Positions 6,855 through 14,406 of a stretch of 20,268 nt of DNA are shown here, piece after piece. The position numbers and the translations under genes are program-made. The notes below the pieces were generated by a model that did not search any database, had not been told where the DNA came from, and saw nothing but the letters and a program-made list of their open reading frames with translations. How positions within the stretch are numbered: the stretch's first letter is position 1; each line of letters begins with the position of its first letter. The DNA comes from JBFMHD01 sp040752395 [NCBI: Candidatus Hydrogenedentota bacterium] (lineage in GTDB: Bacteria > JBFMHD01), in NCBI GenBank assembly GCA_040752395.1, contig JBFMHD010000020.1, positions 1-20,268 on the forward strand, given 5' to 3'.

Positions 6855-7949
6855 TTAAGTATTATTTTCCATCTGCTTTTTTAAAAAATCTACAATAGCA
6901 AGAGAAATAATATAATGTCCTTTCTCACTAAAATGACCCTCTGATTCTATATAAAATTCATTTGCCGGGTTTTGGGAAAGCTTCAAAAAAATATTGTAAA
7001 GATTAAGATACGGTATGTTATGACGTGAACAAATCTCTTCAAGAACTTTAATAGAATGATATTGTCTGAATTCACGCAATTGTTCTTTTGTCGGAATGAT
7101 TATAACAAAAAAACTCACACTATTTGTTGCTAATTCATCATTTAGATAGCAGAGAATAGCCTCTGTTATTTTTATAGAGTATTCTCTATCTTTTGTATCA
7201 TCAAAATCTGAGGTTACGATTAATTGTGGATTATTACCTGCTAACCACTTTCTACGTAATACTTCGATTCGTGGAAAAATCATCTCTTTTATATATCTAT
7301 ATGTCGAGGTATGTTCTCTTAAAAAATAGATTAACTGATTTATATCTTCTCTTGGCACCGGTACGTTTTTTAAAATTATTTTTCCTTCTTCAAGTATGAA
7401 ATATGGTTTATAATATGTTTTGGTTGCGATTTTATAATATTTTTCAAGATTGTTACCATAATCATTACCTACAAAGAATGCAATCCCCACAACTTTCCAG
7501 TGATATATTTTCATAGAATCAATAACATACAATGCCTCCTGATCAGTCCCGTAACCACTAACACCGTAAACATAAACATTAAAACCCATATCACAAAGTT
7601 TTTCACGCAAATATCGTTGTATATGGCTTGTATCAGCTACCTCGATCCCATCCATAAATGAATCACCAATGATTAGTAAATTATTATTATTTTCATTTAA
7701 TGGTCCGCCGGTCTCTCTAAAACCACCATTATCATAAGCATAAAAAATTTTATTATTAACACAAAGTTTTATGCCTTTTGTATTTGGATAGTTAGCCCAA
7801 CCAAGCCGTGAATGATATCCTGTTGTAGAACCAGGCGGAAGATATGTAATTCTATAAAATATCTCGATAATAATTAATCCTGCTATAAAACCTAAAAAAG
7901 CAGTGATAATTTTAGTTTTTTTATGAATTATCCACAATTTTATATACAC
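6855..7949 (-). CDS. Membrane-anchored SGNH-hydrolase-like protein
   Basis: A 364-residue protein with one N-terminal membrane segment (about 14-33), followed by an extracytoplasmic domain of SGNH/GDSL type. GDSFMDG supplies the nucleophile Ser97, SGYGT (131-135) the oxyanion Gly, and GND (161-163) the Asn. The C-terminal block is [10 protein letters not shown] with His339. The usual acidic partner three residues before this His is Ser336, so the dyad is incomplete or uses Glu335/337. Such proteins often act as O-acyl esterases or acyltransferases on envelope glycans. The start is a GTG at 7949, inside the last 29 bases of accA, with only a weak ribosome-binding site and no ATG before the membrane segment. 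The true start is uncertain; the substrate is unknown. Confidence 0.75.
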   Translation of the reverse strand: MYIKLWIIHKKTKIITAFLGFIAGLIIIEIFYRITYLPPGSTTGYHSRLGWANYPNTKGIKLCVNNKIFYAYDNGGFRETGGPLNENNNNLLIIGDSFMDGIEVADTSHIQRYLREKLCDMGFNVYVYGVSGYGTDQEALYVIDSMKIYHWKVVGIAFFVGNDYGNNLEKYYKIATKTYYKPYFILEEGKIILKNVPVPREDINQLIYFLREHTSTYRYIKEMIFPRIEVLRRKWLAGNNPQLIVTSDFDDTKDREYSIKITEAILCYLNDELATNSVSFFVIIIPTKEQLREFRQYHSIKVLEEICSRHNIPYLNLYNIFLKLSQNPANEFYIESEGHFSEKGHYIISLAIVDFLKKQMENNT

Positions 7950-8886
7950 TCATCTTTCTGAATTTTTCATATCTTCTATTTATCAATTCATCAAGTGGTA
8001 TTCTTTCTAATTCCAGAAGAACAGACACTATGGTATCTTTAACATTATTAGCTGCCTCATCATAATTTCTATGAGCACCGCCCTCAGGTTCTTTAATTAT
8101 CCCATCAATAATACCTAATTTATAAATTTGGTCAGCACTTACTCTCATACTAAAAGCCGCGTCCTGAGCCCTCTGTGCATCACTGAATAATATAGCGGCA
8201 CAACCCTCAGGAGAGATAACAGAATAAATAGCATACTCAAGCATATAAATCCTGTCAGCTAACCCTATGCCAAGTGCACCCCCACTTCCTCCCTCGCCAA
8301 TTACTATACTTATAATAGGTGTTTTTAAAAGTGTCATTTCTTTTAAATTAACAGCTATAGCCTCAGCCTGGCCTCGTTCCTCAGCACCAATCCCGGGATA
8401 AGCACCTGGCGTATCAATAAAAGTAATAACAGGTATCTTGCACTTTTCAGCAAGTTTCATTAAACGCAATGCTTTTCTATATCCCTCGGGGTGAGCCATC
8501 CCAAAATTACGTATAAGATTCTCTTTTGTATCCCTGCCTTTTTGATGCCCTATAACCATTACTGATTTATTATTAACAAATCCTATGCCAGATTCTATGG
8601 CTAAATCATCACCAAAATGTCTATCTCCGGCTAACCTTGTAAAATTTGTAAATATTCTCTGGATATAATCAAGTGTATAGGGTCGTTTAGGATGTCTTGC
8701 GAGTTTTGTTTTTTGCCAGGGTGTAAGATTCTGAAATATTTCTTTTTTTAAGTCTCTGAGTTTCTTTTGTAAACTCATTATTTCTTCGTCTAATTTTACA
8801 TTTCCATCTTTAGTAATCTTTTTAAACTCTTCAATCTTTGATTCTATCTCTACAATAGGCATTTCAAAATCAAGATATTCAATCAT
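7921..8886 (-). CDS. accA: Acetyl-CoA carboxylase carboxyltransferase subunit alpha
   Basis: A 321-residue carboxyltransferase alpha subunit, close to the 319 of E. coli. With AccD it transfers CO2 from carboxybiotin to acetyl-CoA to give malonyl-CoA for fatty-acid synthesis. Family blocks are present throughout: the N-terminal helical lead, [76 protein letters not shown], and [12 protein letters not shown]. It has no zinc finger, as expected for alpha. AGGGAGA precedes the ATG and belongs to the repeated leader, so accA is the first gene of the minus-strand run that continues through leuA and dprE1. accD is not in this window. Confidence 0.97.
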   Translation of the reverse strand: MIEYLDFEMPIVEIESKIEEFKKITKDGNVKLDEEIMSLQKKLRDLKKEIFQNLTPWQKTKLARHPKRPYTLDYIQRIFTNFTRLAGDRHFGDDLAIESGIGFVNNKSVMVIGHQKGRDTKENLIRNFGMAHPEGYRKALRLMKLAEKCKIPVITFIDTPGAYPGIGAEERGQAEAIAVNLKEMTLLKTPIISIVIGEGGSGGALGIGLADRIYMLEYAIYSVISPEGCAAILFSDAQRAQDAAFSMRVSADQIYKLGIIDGIIKEPEGGAHRNYDEAANNVKDTIVSVLLELERIPLDELINRRYEKFRKMSVYKIVDNS

Positions 8887-8890
8887 TTAG

Positions 8891-8935
8891 TCTCCCTTGA
8901 AAAACTTCGCAACTATAATAATATCAAGTAGAAGC
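8891..8935 (-). promoter_or_regulatory. Repeated gene-start leader, copy L3 (accA)
   Basis: On the minus strand TATTATAGT, GCGAAGTTTTTC and AGGGAGA are followed by the accA ATG at 8886. About 30 consecutive bases (8905-8935) are identical to the leader of dprE2. It provides the accA ribosome-binding site, and the AT-rich box may be the -10 element. Confidence 0.6.
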
Positions 8936-9098
8936 AAGATAACGGAAAAGAAAGATAACGAAAGAAGCAAGAGGCAAGAAGCAAGATAACGGAAGAAGTG
9001 AGAAGTATCAGGACAGGCTACAGGCTACGGACTACAGCCGTCTGGAGCCCGAAGCCTGAAGCCTGCTGAAAAGTCTTGAGTCTTGAGTCTTGAGTCTT

Positions 9099-9129
9099 GA
9101 GTCTCGAGTCCTGTTTTGACTCACGACTC
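9099..9129 (-). other. Dyad hairpin inside spacer R3
   Basis: A 12-base arm (9099-9110) pairs with 9118-9129 around a 7-base loop. On the minus strand this is GAGTCGTGAGTC with GACTCGAGACTC, with one G-A mismatch and one G-U pair. The same hairpin is better formed at 17425-17455. The run after it (AAGACTC) is not a U-tract, so terminator activity is doubtful. Confidence 0.45.
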
Positions 9130-9132
9130 TTT

Positions 9133-9183
9133 TCATATCATCTTTAGTTTTTCATCCTTTGTGTAGAGCGCAAACGCGCTCAT
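9133..9183 (-). other. Mini-ORF (16 codons) behind a second leader copy in R3
   Basis: An ATG at 9183 is preceded on the minus strand by GAACTTTTTCGAAGGAG, a clear ribosome-binding site at good spacing. It opens MSAFALYT... for 16 codons to TGA. Its first codons form a 6-bp stem with a 4-base loop (9166-9171 with 9176-9181), starting at the last base of the start codon. It resembles the starts at 122 and 3865. Expression is unproven. Confidence 0.3.
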
Positions 9184-9425
9184 CTTGACTCCTTCGAAAA
9201 AGTTCGGAGCTCGGAGCTATTATTACGAACTCCTAACTCCTATCTTTTCCATACTTTGTGTAGAACCCAAAAGCGCAATAACCCAATAGTGCTCCTGGCG
9301 ACTTCTATCACTCATTTTTCTACGTATATTTTTCAGTAATGTCAATTTAATTTTTTTATCGAGACTCACTATTTACAATTATCTTGTATTATAAATCAAT
9401 ATATGATAAAATATCTTTAAAATTT

Positions 9426-9917
9426 ATGAAAATTTTGTCTTCACTTGTTTTCTGGATGTTTTTTATAGCATTTCTTGATGGTCTTTCTACTATAGTGATA
9501 TTATCATACGGCATTGGTTTTGAAATAAACAATGTGCTTAGAAAATATATTGCGGTCTCACCTTGTTTTGCTTTTCTTTATCTGCCTTTATTCTGTCTTG
9601 CTGTTCTTTTATATCCTAAAAAGGTAAAAAATTCTCTGTGTGTATATAAAATATTTCTTAATGGTGGCAATACCATAAATAATATTCTACTTGGCTTATT
9701 TGCTTACCCATTTATTACTAAATTGTTTCCGAAGTATTATATATGGCCACTTATATCTTTAATAATGGCTTTAACCTTTTATTTTATTAAAAATCATAAA
9801 GCAATAAGGTTTAAAGAAGTTTTCCTTATATTATTTCACTTTTTTATTATCGTCAAACAGATATCTATATTACTTGATAACATAATAATCTTTGCGTATC
9901 CACACATTTCTCTGTAA
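9426..9917 (+). CDS. Small polytopic membrane protein, DUF5658-like
   Basis: A 163-residue, strongly hydrophobic protein with about five membrane segments (roughly 4-29, 46-63, 84-100, 104-121 and 131-157). The first segment contains FLDGLST and is followed by GFEINN, the spacing of Asp and Glu-x-Asn that recalls DUF5658-type proteins. This resemblance is from memory and is weak. The start is uncertain: an in-frame TTG lies at 9384 and neither it nor the ATG at 9426 has a clear ribosome-binding site. The ATG is chosen because it sits directly before the first membrane segment. It is the only plus-strand gene between 1408 and the right end, and it is isolated between repeat spacers. Function unknown. 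Confidence 0.6.
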   Translation: MKILSSLVFWMFFIAFLDGLSTIVILSYGIGFEINNVLRKYIAVSPCFAFLYLPLFCLAVLLYPKKVKNSLCVYKIFLNGGNTINNILLGLFAYPFITKLFPKYYIWPLISLIMALTFYFIKNHKAIRFKEVFLILFHFFIIVKQISILLDNIIIFAYPHISL

Positions 9918-9923
9918 GCCACC

Positions 9924-9990
9924 AGTTAAAAGTAAGAAGTGAGAGGTGAGAAGTATCAGAAAAAAGAAGCAAGCACCGTGCACCAATTGT
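9924..9990 (+). repeat. Short 7-base repeat tract
   Basis: Directly after the membrane-protein stop come AGTTAAAAGTAAG and then tandem GAAGTGA/GAGGTGA/GAAGTATCAG words (9933-9959), AAGCAAG and GCACCGT/GCACCAA. These are the same word families as in the four large spacers, but no leader or hairpin module is present. Confidence 0.55.
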
Positions 9991-10023
9991 CAGAAAACAA
10001 TAGTTATCTAATAAGCAATTGGT
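9982..10023. repeat. 8-bp inverted repeat
   Basis: ACCAATTG (9982-9989) and CAATTGGT (10016-10023) enclose 26 bases. Both arms contain the palindromic core CAATTG, so chance is possible. No U-run follows. From 10024 to the terminator nothing else is recognised. Confidence 0.3.
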
Positions 10024-10147
10024 AATGGATAAAACGTGCAAAAGAATTAAAAAGCACTAAAGTTTTTTACTAAAGGGTCGATAATATTAATGAAAGCCAT
10101 AACACCTGAAAACCTTGAGGTTCTCTTAAGGTCTCATAATTAAAAAA

Positions 10148-10170
10148 GAGCCGGGTTCGCCACCCGGCTC
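10148..10170. terminator. Bidirectional rho-independent terminator
   Basis: A perfect 8-bp GC-rich stem GAGCCGGG/CCCGGCTC with a 7-base loop. On the minus strand it is followed by a run of six T (10142-10147), and on the plus strand by TAAATTTTTT. It begins nine bases beyond the nfo stop codon, so it ends the nfu-MTAP-like-nfo transcript. It can also stop plus-strand transcription from the 9426-9917 gene. Confidence 0.92.
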
Positions 10171-10178
10171 TAAATTTT

Positions 10179-11036
10179 TTAAATAAAACTTGATAAACTC
10201 TGGATTTTTATCTGGTTCTTTTTGTCATCACCTTTTTTATGTACAGGCGTTTCAAGTATCTTCGGTATATCCTCAAATTTTTTCATATTTATAATTGTTC
10301 TAAAACAGGTATCACCGATATTCCCTTCGCCGATATGCCAATGTCTGTCGATATTCGAAGCTAAGTCTACAGGCGAATCATTTAAATGTATGACTTTTAA
10401 TCTATCCAGGCCTATCTTATCATCCACTTCCTTTAGCCAATTCTTAACCCCTGTTTCTGTATCTATTTTATACCCGGCACCCCAGGCATGTGAGGTATCA
10501 AGACATATACCAAGCCGGGACGAATATTTACTCATTTCAATAATCCTCTGCATCTCTTCTATTTTAGTTCCCATCGAGTTCTTAGTACCTGCTGTGTTCT
10601 CAAGCAAAATTAAAACCTCATTATTTTTATTCTCTTTCATAGCAAATTCTATCGCTTCAAGTATACGCTTTAACCCATTCTCATAACCAGCTCCAAGATG
10701 GCTTCCGAGATGTGTTACAAGATAAGGGATGCCAAGCAAAGCACATCTTTTAAGTTCTTCTTTTAACGATAAGACTGACTTTTTGTAAAATTCCTGGTTA
10801 TTACCTGCTAAATTTGGTAGATAAGGCATATGAGCTACTGCAATTTTAATATTATTTATTTTAAGACTATCTTTGAATCTTAAAATCTCATCTTTTTGTA
10901 AAGGGGTATAATTCCAGCCACGCGGATTTCTTGTAAACATCTGAAAAGTCAAAAGCCCTTTACTTTGTGCTGACTCAGCAGCTTTATATAATCCGCCAGC
11001 AATGGATTCATGAAAACCAAATAATGGTGGCTTCAT
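10179..11036 (-). CDS. nfo: Endonuclease IV (AP endonuclease)
   Basis: A 285-residue TIM-barrel AP endonuclease that cuts DNA 5' of abasic sites in base-excision repair. All nine ligands of the trinuclear zinc site can be placed at near-identical spacing to E. coli Nfo: H69, H109, E146, D180, H183, H217, D230, H232 and E262. Signature blocks LDTSHAWGAGY and HLNDSP are present. Length matches the family (279-285). The start at 11036 lies five bases after the stop of the MTAP-like gene, so the two are cotranscribed. A strong terminator follows the stop. No anomaly seen. Confidence 0.97.
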   Translation of the reverse strand: MKPPLFGFHESIAGGLYKAAESAQSKGLLTFQMFTRNPRGWNYTPLQKDEILRFKDSLKINNIKIAVAHMPYLPNLAGNNQEFYKKSVLSLKEELKRCALLGIPYLVTHLGSHLGAGYENGLKRILEAIEFAMKENKNNEVLILLENTAGTKNSMGTKIEEMQRIIEMSKYSSRLGICLDTSHAWGAGYKIDTETGVKNWLKEVDDKIGLDRLKVIHLNDSPVDLASNIDRHWHIGEGNIGDTCFRTIINMKKFEDIPKILETPVHKKGDDKKNQIKIQSLSSFI

Positions 11037-11041
11037 TTCTA

Positions 11042-11857
11042 TTACACCATCTCTTGATGTGGTCTGTATATGAACCCCCCATCAAAATGTATCTCATCTT
11101 TTTTTACATTAGAAAAAAAATTGCTGATAAATTCTGAGAAAAACTGGTTAGCCATCTCAGTATATGTCGTAACTTCAGATAATGGTAACTTCTTTTCTGT
11201 TAACCCATTTATATAATTAATCCCGAAACCCAATAAAATTGAGGGTATCTCCATTTCACCTGATAAAATCACTTCAGGTATGCCGACAGTAGTAATAGCA
11301 GTGAGTCCCATACTATAAAAATACATAGCTTCAGATTTTGATGTACCCCGCAGGGAAGGGAAATATCCGCATATCCCTTCATAAAAATCATAGTCACATC
11401 TCTTTATTGTATCAGCTGCTACTTTTCTTACAGATGGTGCAAAGGGTTCGTCAAACACATAATTTCCTCGTTTAGGATCCCCTGGCTGGTTGAACATTGT
11501 ACAGACTACACCATCTGGCAATCTGTTTTCAGGGAAAAAAACATCAGTAAAAAGAAGTGGTTTTGCAATCCGCATCTCTGTATTACATAAATTTGCATAC
11601 ACAAATGATAATACCAATTTTATATTTCTTGCAGCTAAAGCCCAGACATATGCTCTATAATTTACTAAAAGCGGATTAAGCTTATTTGCTTTACCAAATC
11701 TATAAACAAGCGTAATCGTAGCGCTACCTATATCCCCTGTTATCAAAGTAGTTCTGCCAAAAGGTGTGTCTATATTTTCTTCGGTTACATCATAAAACAG
11801 ATCAAGAGAGAGGCTCGGGGAATCTATTATAATTGCGGCTTTAATTTTCTCATCCAT
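11042..11857 (-). CDS. Divergent MTAP/PNP-family protein with an altered active site
   Basis: About 271 residues alignable by eye without large gaps to methylthioadenosine phosphorylase. Shared blocks are DTPFGR (30-35), NPLLVNYRAYVWAL (61-74), an EPFAPSVR block (137-144), SEAMYF (175-180) and IPEVILSGE (193-201). Key residues differ. The N-terminal GGTG phosphate loop is IDSP, RHG is RFG (53-55), the TTACGS phosphate strand is FVYANL (85-90), the substrate Met is Thr190, and the purine-binding Asp pair is Asn214 and Ile216. It may have lost phosphorolysis or changed substrate; Asn at 214 resembles 6-oxopurine PNPs. The start at 11857 matches the family N-terminus. A GTG at 11893 is in frame but has no ribosome-binding site. 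It lies between nfu and nfo, apparently in one operon. Confidence 0.75.
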   Translation of the reverse strand: MDEKIKAAIIIDSPSLSLDLFYDVTEENIDTPFGRTTLITGDIGSATITLVYRFGKANKLNPLLVNYRAYVWALAARNIKLVLSFVYANLCNTEMRIAKPLLFTDVFFPENRLPDGVVCTMFNQPGDPKRGNYVFDEPFAPSVRKVAADTIKRCDYDFYEGICGYFPSLRGTSKSEAMYFYSMGLTAITTVGIPEVILSGEMEIPSILLGFGINYINGLTEKKLPLSEVTTYTEMANQFFSEFISNFFSNVKKDEIHFDGGFIYRPHQEMV

Positions 11858-11948
11858 ATTTTGCCATTTGTATGAGGTGCTCGACACCTGCACACATGTC
11901 TGTTCATTAGTTTTACTGTTATCAAGCGTGGTTAGCTGGGCTACAACT

Positions 11949-12170
11949 TCAGAATTCAGCTTCTACAGATTTAACCTCAGGTATTTTTTCTTTGAGTATT
12001 TTTTCAATCCCCATCTTAAGTGTCATCTGTGCTCCGGGGCAACCCACACAAGCGCCTTTTAATTTAACCTTGACAACACCGTCTATAACACTTAAAAGTT
12101 CTACGTCTCCGCCGTCGATCTGTAAATTAGGCCTTATAGAATCGATAACTTCTTTAACTTTTTGCTCCAT
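11949..12170 (-). CDS. nfu: Nfu-type Fe-S cluster scaffold/carrier protein
   Basis: A 73-residue stand-alone NifU C-terminal domain. The family core is intact: IRPNLQIDGGDVELL (12-26), then KGACVGCPGAQMTLK with the CxxC pair Cys41/Cys44 that binds a 4Fe-4S cluster at a dimer interface. Such proteins deliver clusters to apo-enzymes; the radical SAM proteins in this window are possible clients (inference only). A near-perfect AGGAGGTG ribosome-binding site precedes the ATG at 12170, the strongest in the window, consistent with high expression. It is the first gene of the nfu, MTAP-like, nfo run. Confidence 0.93.
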   Translation of the reverse strand: MEQKVKEVIDSIRPNLQIDGGDVELLSVIDGVVKVKLKGACVGCPGAQMTLKMGIEKILKEKIPEVKSVEAEF

Positions 12171-12235
12171 ATCTACACCTCCTAATTATCTTTTAGAAAT
12201 AATAAACAAAAATGTCAATTTTTTTCTCGTCGTTT

Positions 12236-12249
12236 CTTGCTTCTTGCTT
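12236..12249 (-). repeat. Two tandem CTTGCTT units
   Basis: Two exact 7-base copies between the nfu start and the stop of the UPF0104-type gene. This is the reverse complement of the AAGCAAG word in the large spacers, here in the opposite orientation and without other modules. Confidence 0.5.
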
Positions 12250-12261
12250 CTATACTATCAC

Positions 12262-13278
12262 CTATACCTGCGTGATTACACCATTATCAACCTTTTTTTT
12301 AAGAATACGTATTTCGTTCCAATTTATATTTAAATAGTTAAAAGATATTAACCCGAATATGAAAAGATTAATCATCGAAAACACTCTGTCGCAGGCAATT
12401 ATTACTATACAGGTATCAATCGGGACGTTGAGAATGAAATGGAAAATTGATAAATATACAGCCTCGAATGTCCCGATTTTTGCAGGTATCCCGGGAATAT
12501 TAGTGATTAACGCAACGCAAATATAAGCTGCGATACAAATTAAAAATGATATGTTATAGTCTAAAGCCATAAATAAAGTATAATGTCTTAACCCGTCAAA
12601 AAATAACTGAAGAAAGATTATTATAGATAAAACAAACAAAAATAAAGGTTTAAATATTATATCTGAGGTACTAAAGACATCTTCGATTTTATTCATATCG
12701 ACTCTTAATAAAGGGATCCTTTGAGTCAGCATATATATAAGAGGAATAAAATAATCTCTTTTAATAGATAATAGATATATAGCTGCAAACGAAACTATAA
12801 GAGTTAATAGAAAAAAGATAACATATATTTTATATTGAGATAAAGTATCCTGGATTTTAAAACCAGTTAAAACAGCTACGATAATAACAATAACAGGTAG
12901 TGTCATAAAGGTAAAAATTCTTTCAAATAAAAGAACGATTGTAGATTTAATAATTGAAAGTTCATATTTTTGTTTTAAATAAATGACTTTAAATATCTCT
13001 CCGATCCCTGGAAAAATAAAATTAATGTACGAGCCTGAAAATATAAGATTATAAATATCATAAAATTTTAACTTAATTATATTTGTGAAAAGATATACTA
13101 TTTTTTGTGAATATAATATATACGTAAGAATATATAGAAGAGTGAAATAAATAAAATAATACCATTTAAAATTTAATATCGTCTCTTTTAATGATTTTAT
13201 CTCAACCTTTATTGCTATTAAAATAAAGAGTAATGCGATAAAAAATAAAAAAATGATTTTAAATAAGTTTCTTTTCAT
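12262..13278 (-). CDS. UPF0104/LPG-synthase-type membrane protein (flippase-like)
   Basis: A 338-residue integral membrane protein with about eight hydrophobic segments and a short basic C-terminal tail. Two family hallmarks are visible: FPGIGE (89-94), equivalent to the P-G-GxGE motif, and PGIPAKIGTFE (262-272). This family includes the flippase domain of MprF and AglD-like proteins, and its members are thought to handle lipid or lipid-linked substrates across the membrane. It lacks the cytosolic synthase domain of MprF. Its start overlaps the end of the radical SAM gene by 20 bases, so they are cotranscribed. The ribosome-binding site is not obvious. It is probably the last gene of the envelope cluster. 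The substrate is unknown. Confidence 0.82.
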   Translation of the reverse strand: MKRNLFKIIFLFFIALLFILIAIKVEIKSLKETILNFKWYYFIYFTLLYILTYILYSQKIVYLFTNIIKLKFYDIYNLIFSGSYINFIFPGIGEIFKVIYLKQKYELSIIKSTIVLLFERIFTFMTLPVIVIIVAVLTGFKIQDTLSQYKIYVIFFLLTLIVSFAAIYLLSIKRDYFIPLIYMLTQRIPLLRVDMNKIEDVFSTSDIIFKPLFLFVLSIIIFLQLFFDGLRHYTLFMALDYNISFLICIAAYICVALITNIPGIPAKIGTFEAVYLSIFHFILNVPIDTCIVIIACDRVFSMINLFIFGLISFNYLNINWNEIRILKKKVDNGVITQV

Positions 13279-14350
13279 TTTTAAGTTTATAAAAAGTGTA
13301 TTCGTTGTATAGTTTCAAAATACCTGCTTTTTTGAGAAAATATAGTATATAAGAAAGATTACCCGAGATAAAGGAAAAATCCATTCTGTAAATATTCCCG
13401 AGGCCGCGTCTTATTAAAAACAGAAACCTCATAAAAGTTCCTAATAAATTATATTCTTTTATATCATCACAGCCGTATTTTAAAATTAAATTAAAAATCC
13501 TTTTCGCCGGTTTAATTATACTCAAAAGATAATGTGAGATATTAAAGACCGTCATTCTCAAATGAAGAAGATTTTTATCTCTGGACTTCGGGATATTTTC
13601 ACTGGTAATATTTTTAATATTTATCTCAAGCAAAGAAGCGGGGAATATTCTTAATGAATGGAGGTTGATAATAAATGGTCTTGGCATATTATAAACTTTT
13701 TCTAAATGTTCTCTTCTCTCGCTAATTGTCGAGAAGAAGTTATCAAGGATTATGTCATAACCAGGCGGTGTTATATATTCCCTGAATTTTGCTATTATCT
13801 CTACTGATTTATCTATCAGTTCAATCGATGTTTTACGGTTATATACCTGTAAAATTTTTTCACTAAAATTCTGTATCCCCATTCTGAAAAATATTGACCC
13901 TGATTTCACAAGCAAACGTATCTTTTCTTCTGTTATATAATTCGGATGGGTCCCATAAGTTAAAAAGGGAAGTTTGATCTCGTTTGCGTATAGTTCAGCA
14001 AACTCTCTAAGTTTCTCATAACTAATAGCCATCATCCCATCATCAATAAAAGAAATCCATGAAATCATAGGATAGATTTTTAAAACCGATTTTATTTCAT
14101 CAATAATATAATGTGGTGAAGGGTAACGTATTTTAGCGTTGTCTCTATGCTGTGATATAAAAGTAGAATTATAACAGTATGCGCATTTATTGGGGCATCC
14201 ACGTGTCCATATTATATTCAAGTTTAACCCTAACCATTGCATATAAGCTCTCTTATCAATTATCCTGAAAGAATTGCTTTTTATATCAAAATATTTATTA
14301 TTAATATCAAAATCTAAGAATGGCAATCTTTCTAGTTCTTCATTAGTCAT
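13259..14350 (-). CDS. Radical SAM protein, apparently N-terminally truncated
   Basis: The longest ATG-started form has 363 residues. The 4Fe-4S/SAM motif CxxxCxxC is C52, C56 and C59 in TRGCPNKCAYCYN, and the barrel and a C-terminal helical tail follow. Relatives of this type carry an N-terminal cobalamin-binding domain joined by a linker. Here, family-like linker sequence (phrases GLYFNIKDG and NPYQRP, then ERLPFLDFD) continues in frame upstream of the ATG to about 14431, but no ATG, GTG or TTG exists before the TAA at 14531-14533, and the upstream gene's 3' end occupies that space. The ATG at 14350 has no ribosome-binding site. Either the B12 domain was deleted and the gene is decayed, or an unusual start is used. 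It overlaps the next gene by 20 bases. Confidence 0.75.
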   Translation of the reverse strand: MTNEELERLPFLDFDINNKYFDIKSNSFRIIDKRAYMQWLGLNLNIIWTRGCPNKCAYCYNSTFISQHRDNAKIRYPSPHYIIDEIKSVLKIYPMISWISFIDDGMMAISYEKLREFAELYANEIKLPFLTYGTHPNYITEEKIRLLVKSGSIFFRMGIQNFSEKILQVYNRKTSIELIDKSVEIIAKFREYITPPGYDIILDNFFSTISERREHLEKVYNMPRPFIINLHSLRIFPASLLEINIKNITSENIPKSRDKNLLHLRMTVFNISHYLLSIIKPAKRIFNLILKYGCDDIKEYNLLGTFMRFLFLIRRGLGNIYRMDFSFISGNLSYILYFLKKAGILKLYNEYTFYKLKNEKKLI

Positions 14351-14406
14351 CGGTCTCTGATAAGGATTTTTTTTCAGTCCATCTTTTATGTTAAAATATA
14401 AACCAT

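Larger units (their letters stand above)
8887..9320 (-). repeat. Mosaic repeat spacer R3, the longest copy
   Basis: About 430 bases without a credible gene. In plus order it holds leader L3 (8891-8935), AAGCAAG/GATAACG words (8927-8993), GAAGTGAGAAGTATCAGG (8995-9012), GGCTACA/GGACTAC 7-base units (9016-9037), GAAGCCT units (9050-9066) and four CTTGAGT tandem units (9073-9103). Next come the dyad hairpin (9099-9129), the ATATCATCTTTAG word (9135-9147) and the GAGCGC/GCGCTC hairpin (9166-9181). A second leader (9186-9222) contains CGGAGCT and AACTCCT 7-base units, and an ACGCAATA-like 8-base pair lies at 9271-9289. Beyond it, 9321-9425 is plain AT-rich sequence with no recognised site. Confidence 0.8.

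Noticed and set aside
9223-9315. 30-codon minus-strand ORF starting MSDRSRQ inside spacer R3
   Set aside because: No ribosome-binding site, and its codons run through repeat words, so the open frame is probably fortuitous.
10090-10143. 17-codon plus-strand ORF (MKAITPENL...) just before the terminator, with AAAGGG upstream
   Set aside because: Too short to judge, poor spacing of the ribosome-binding site and no known family. The terminator is better explained by nfo on the other strand.
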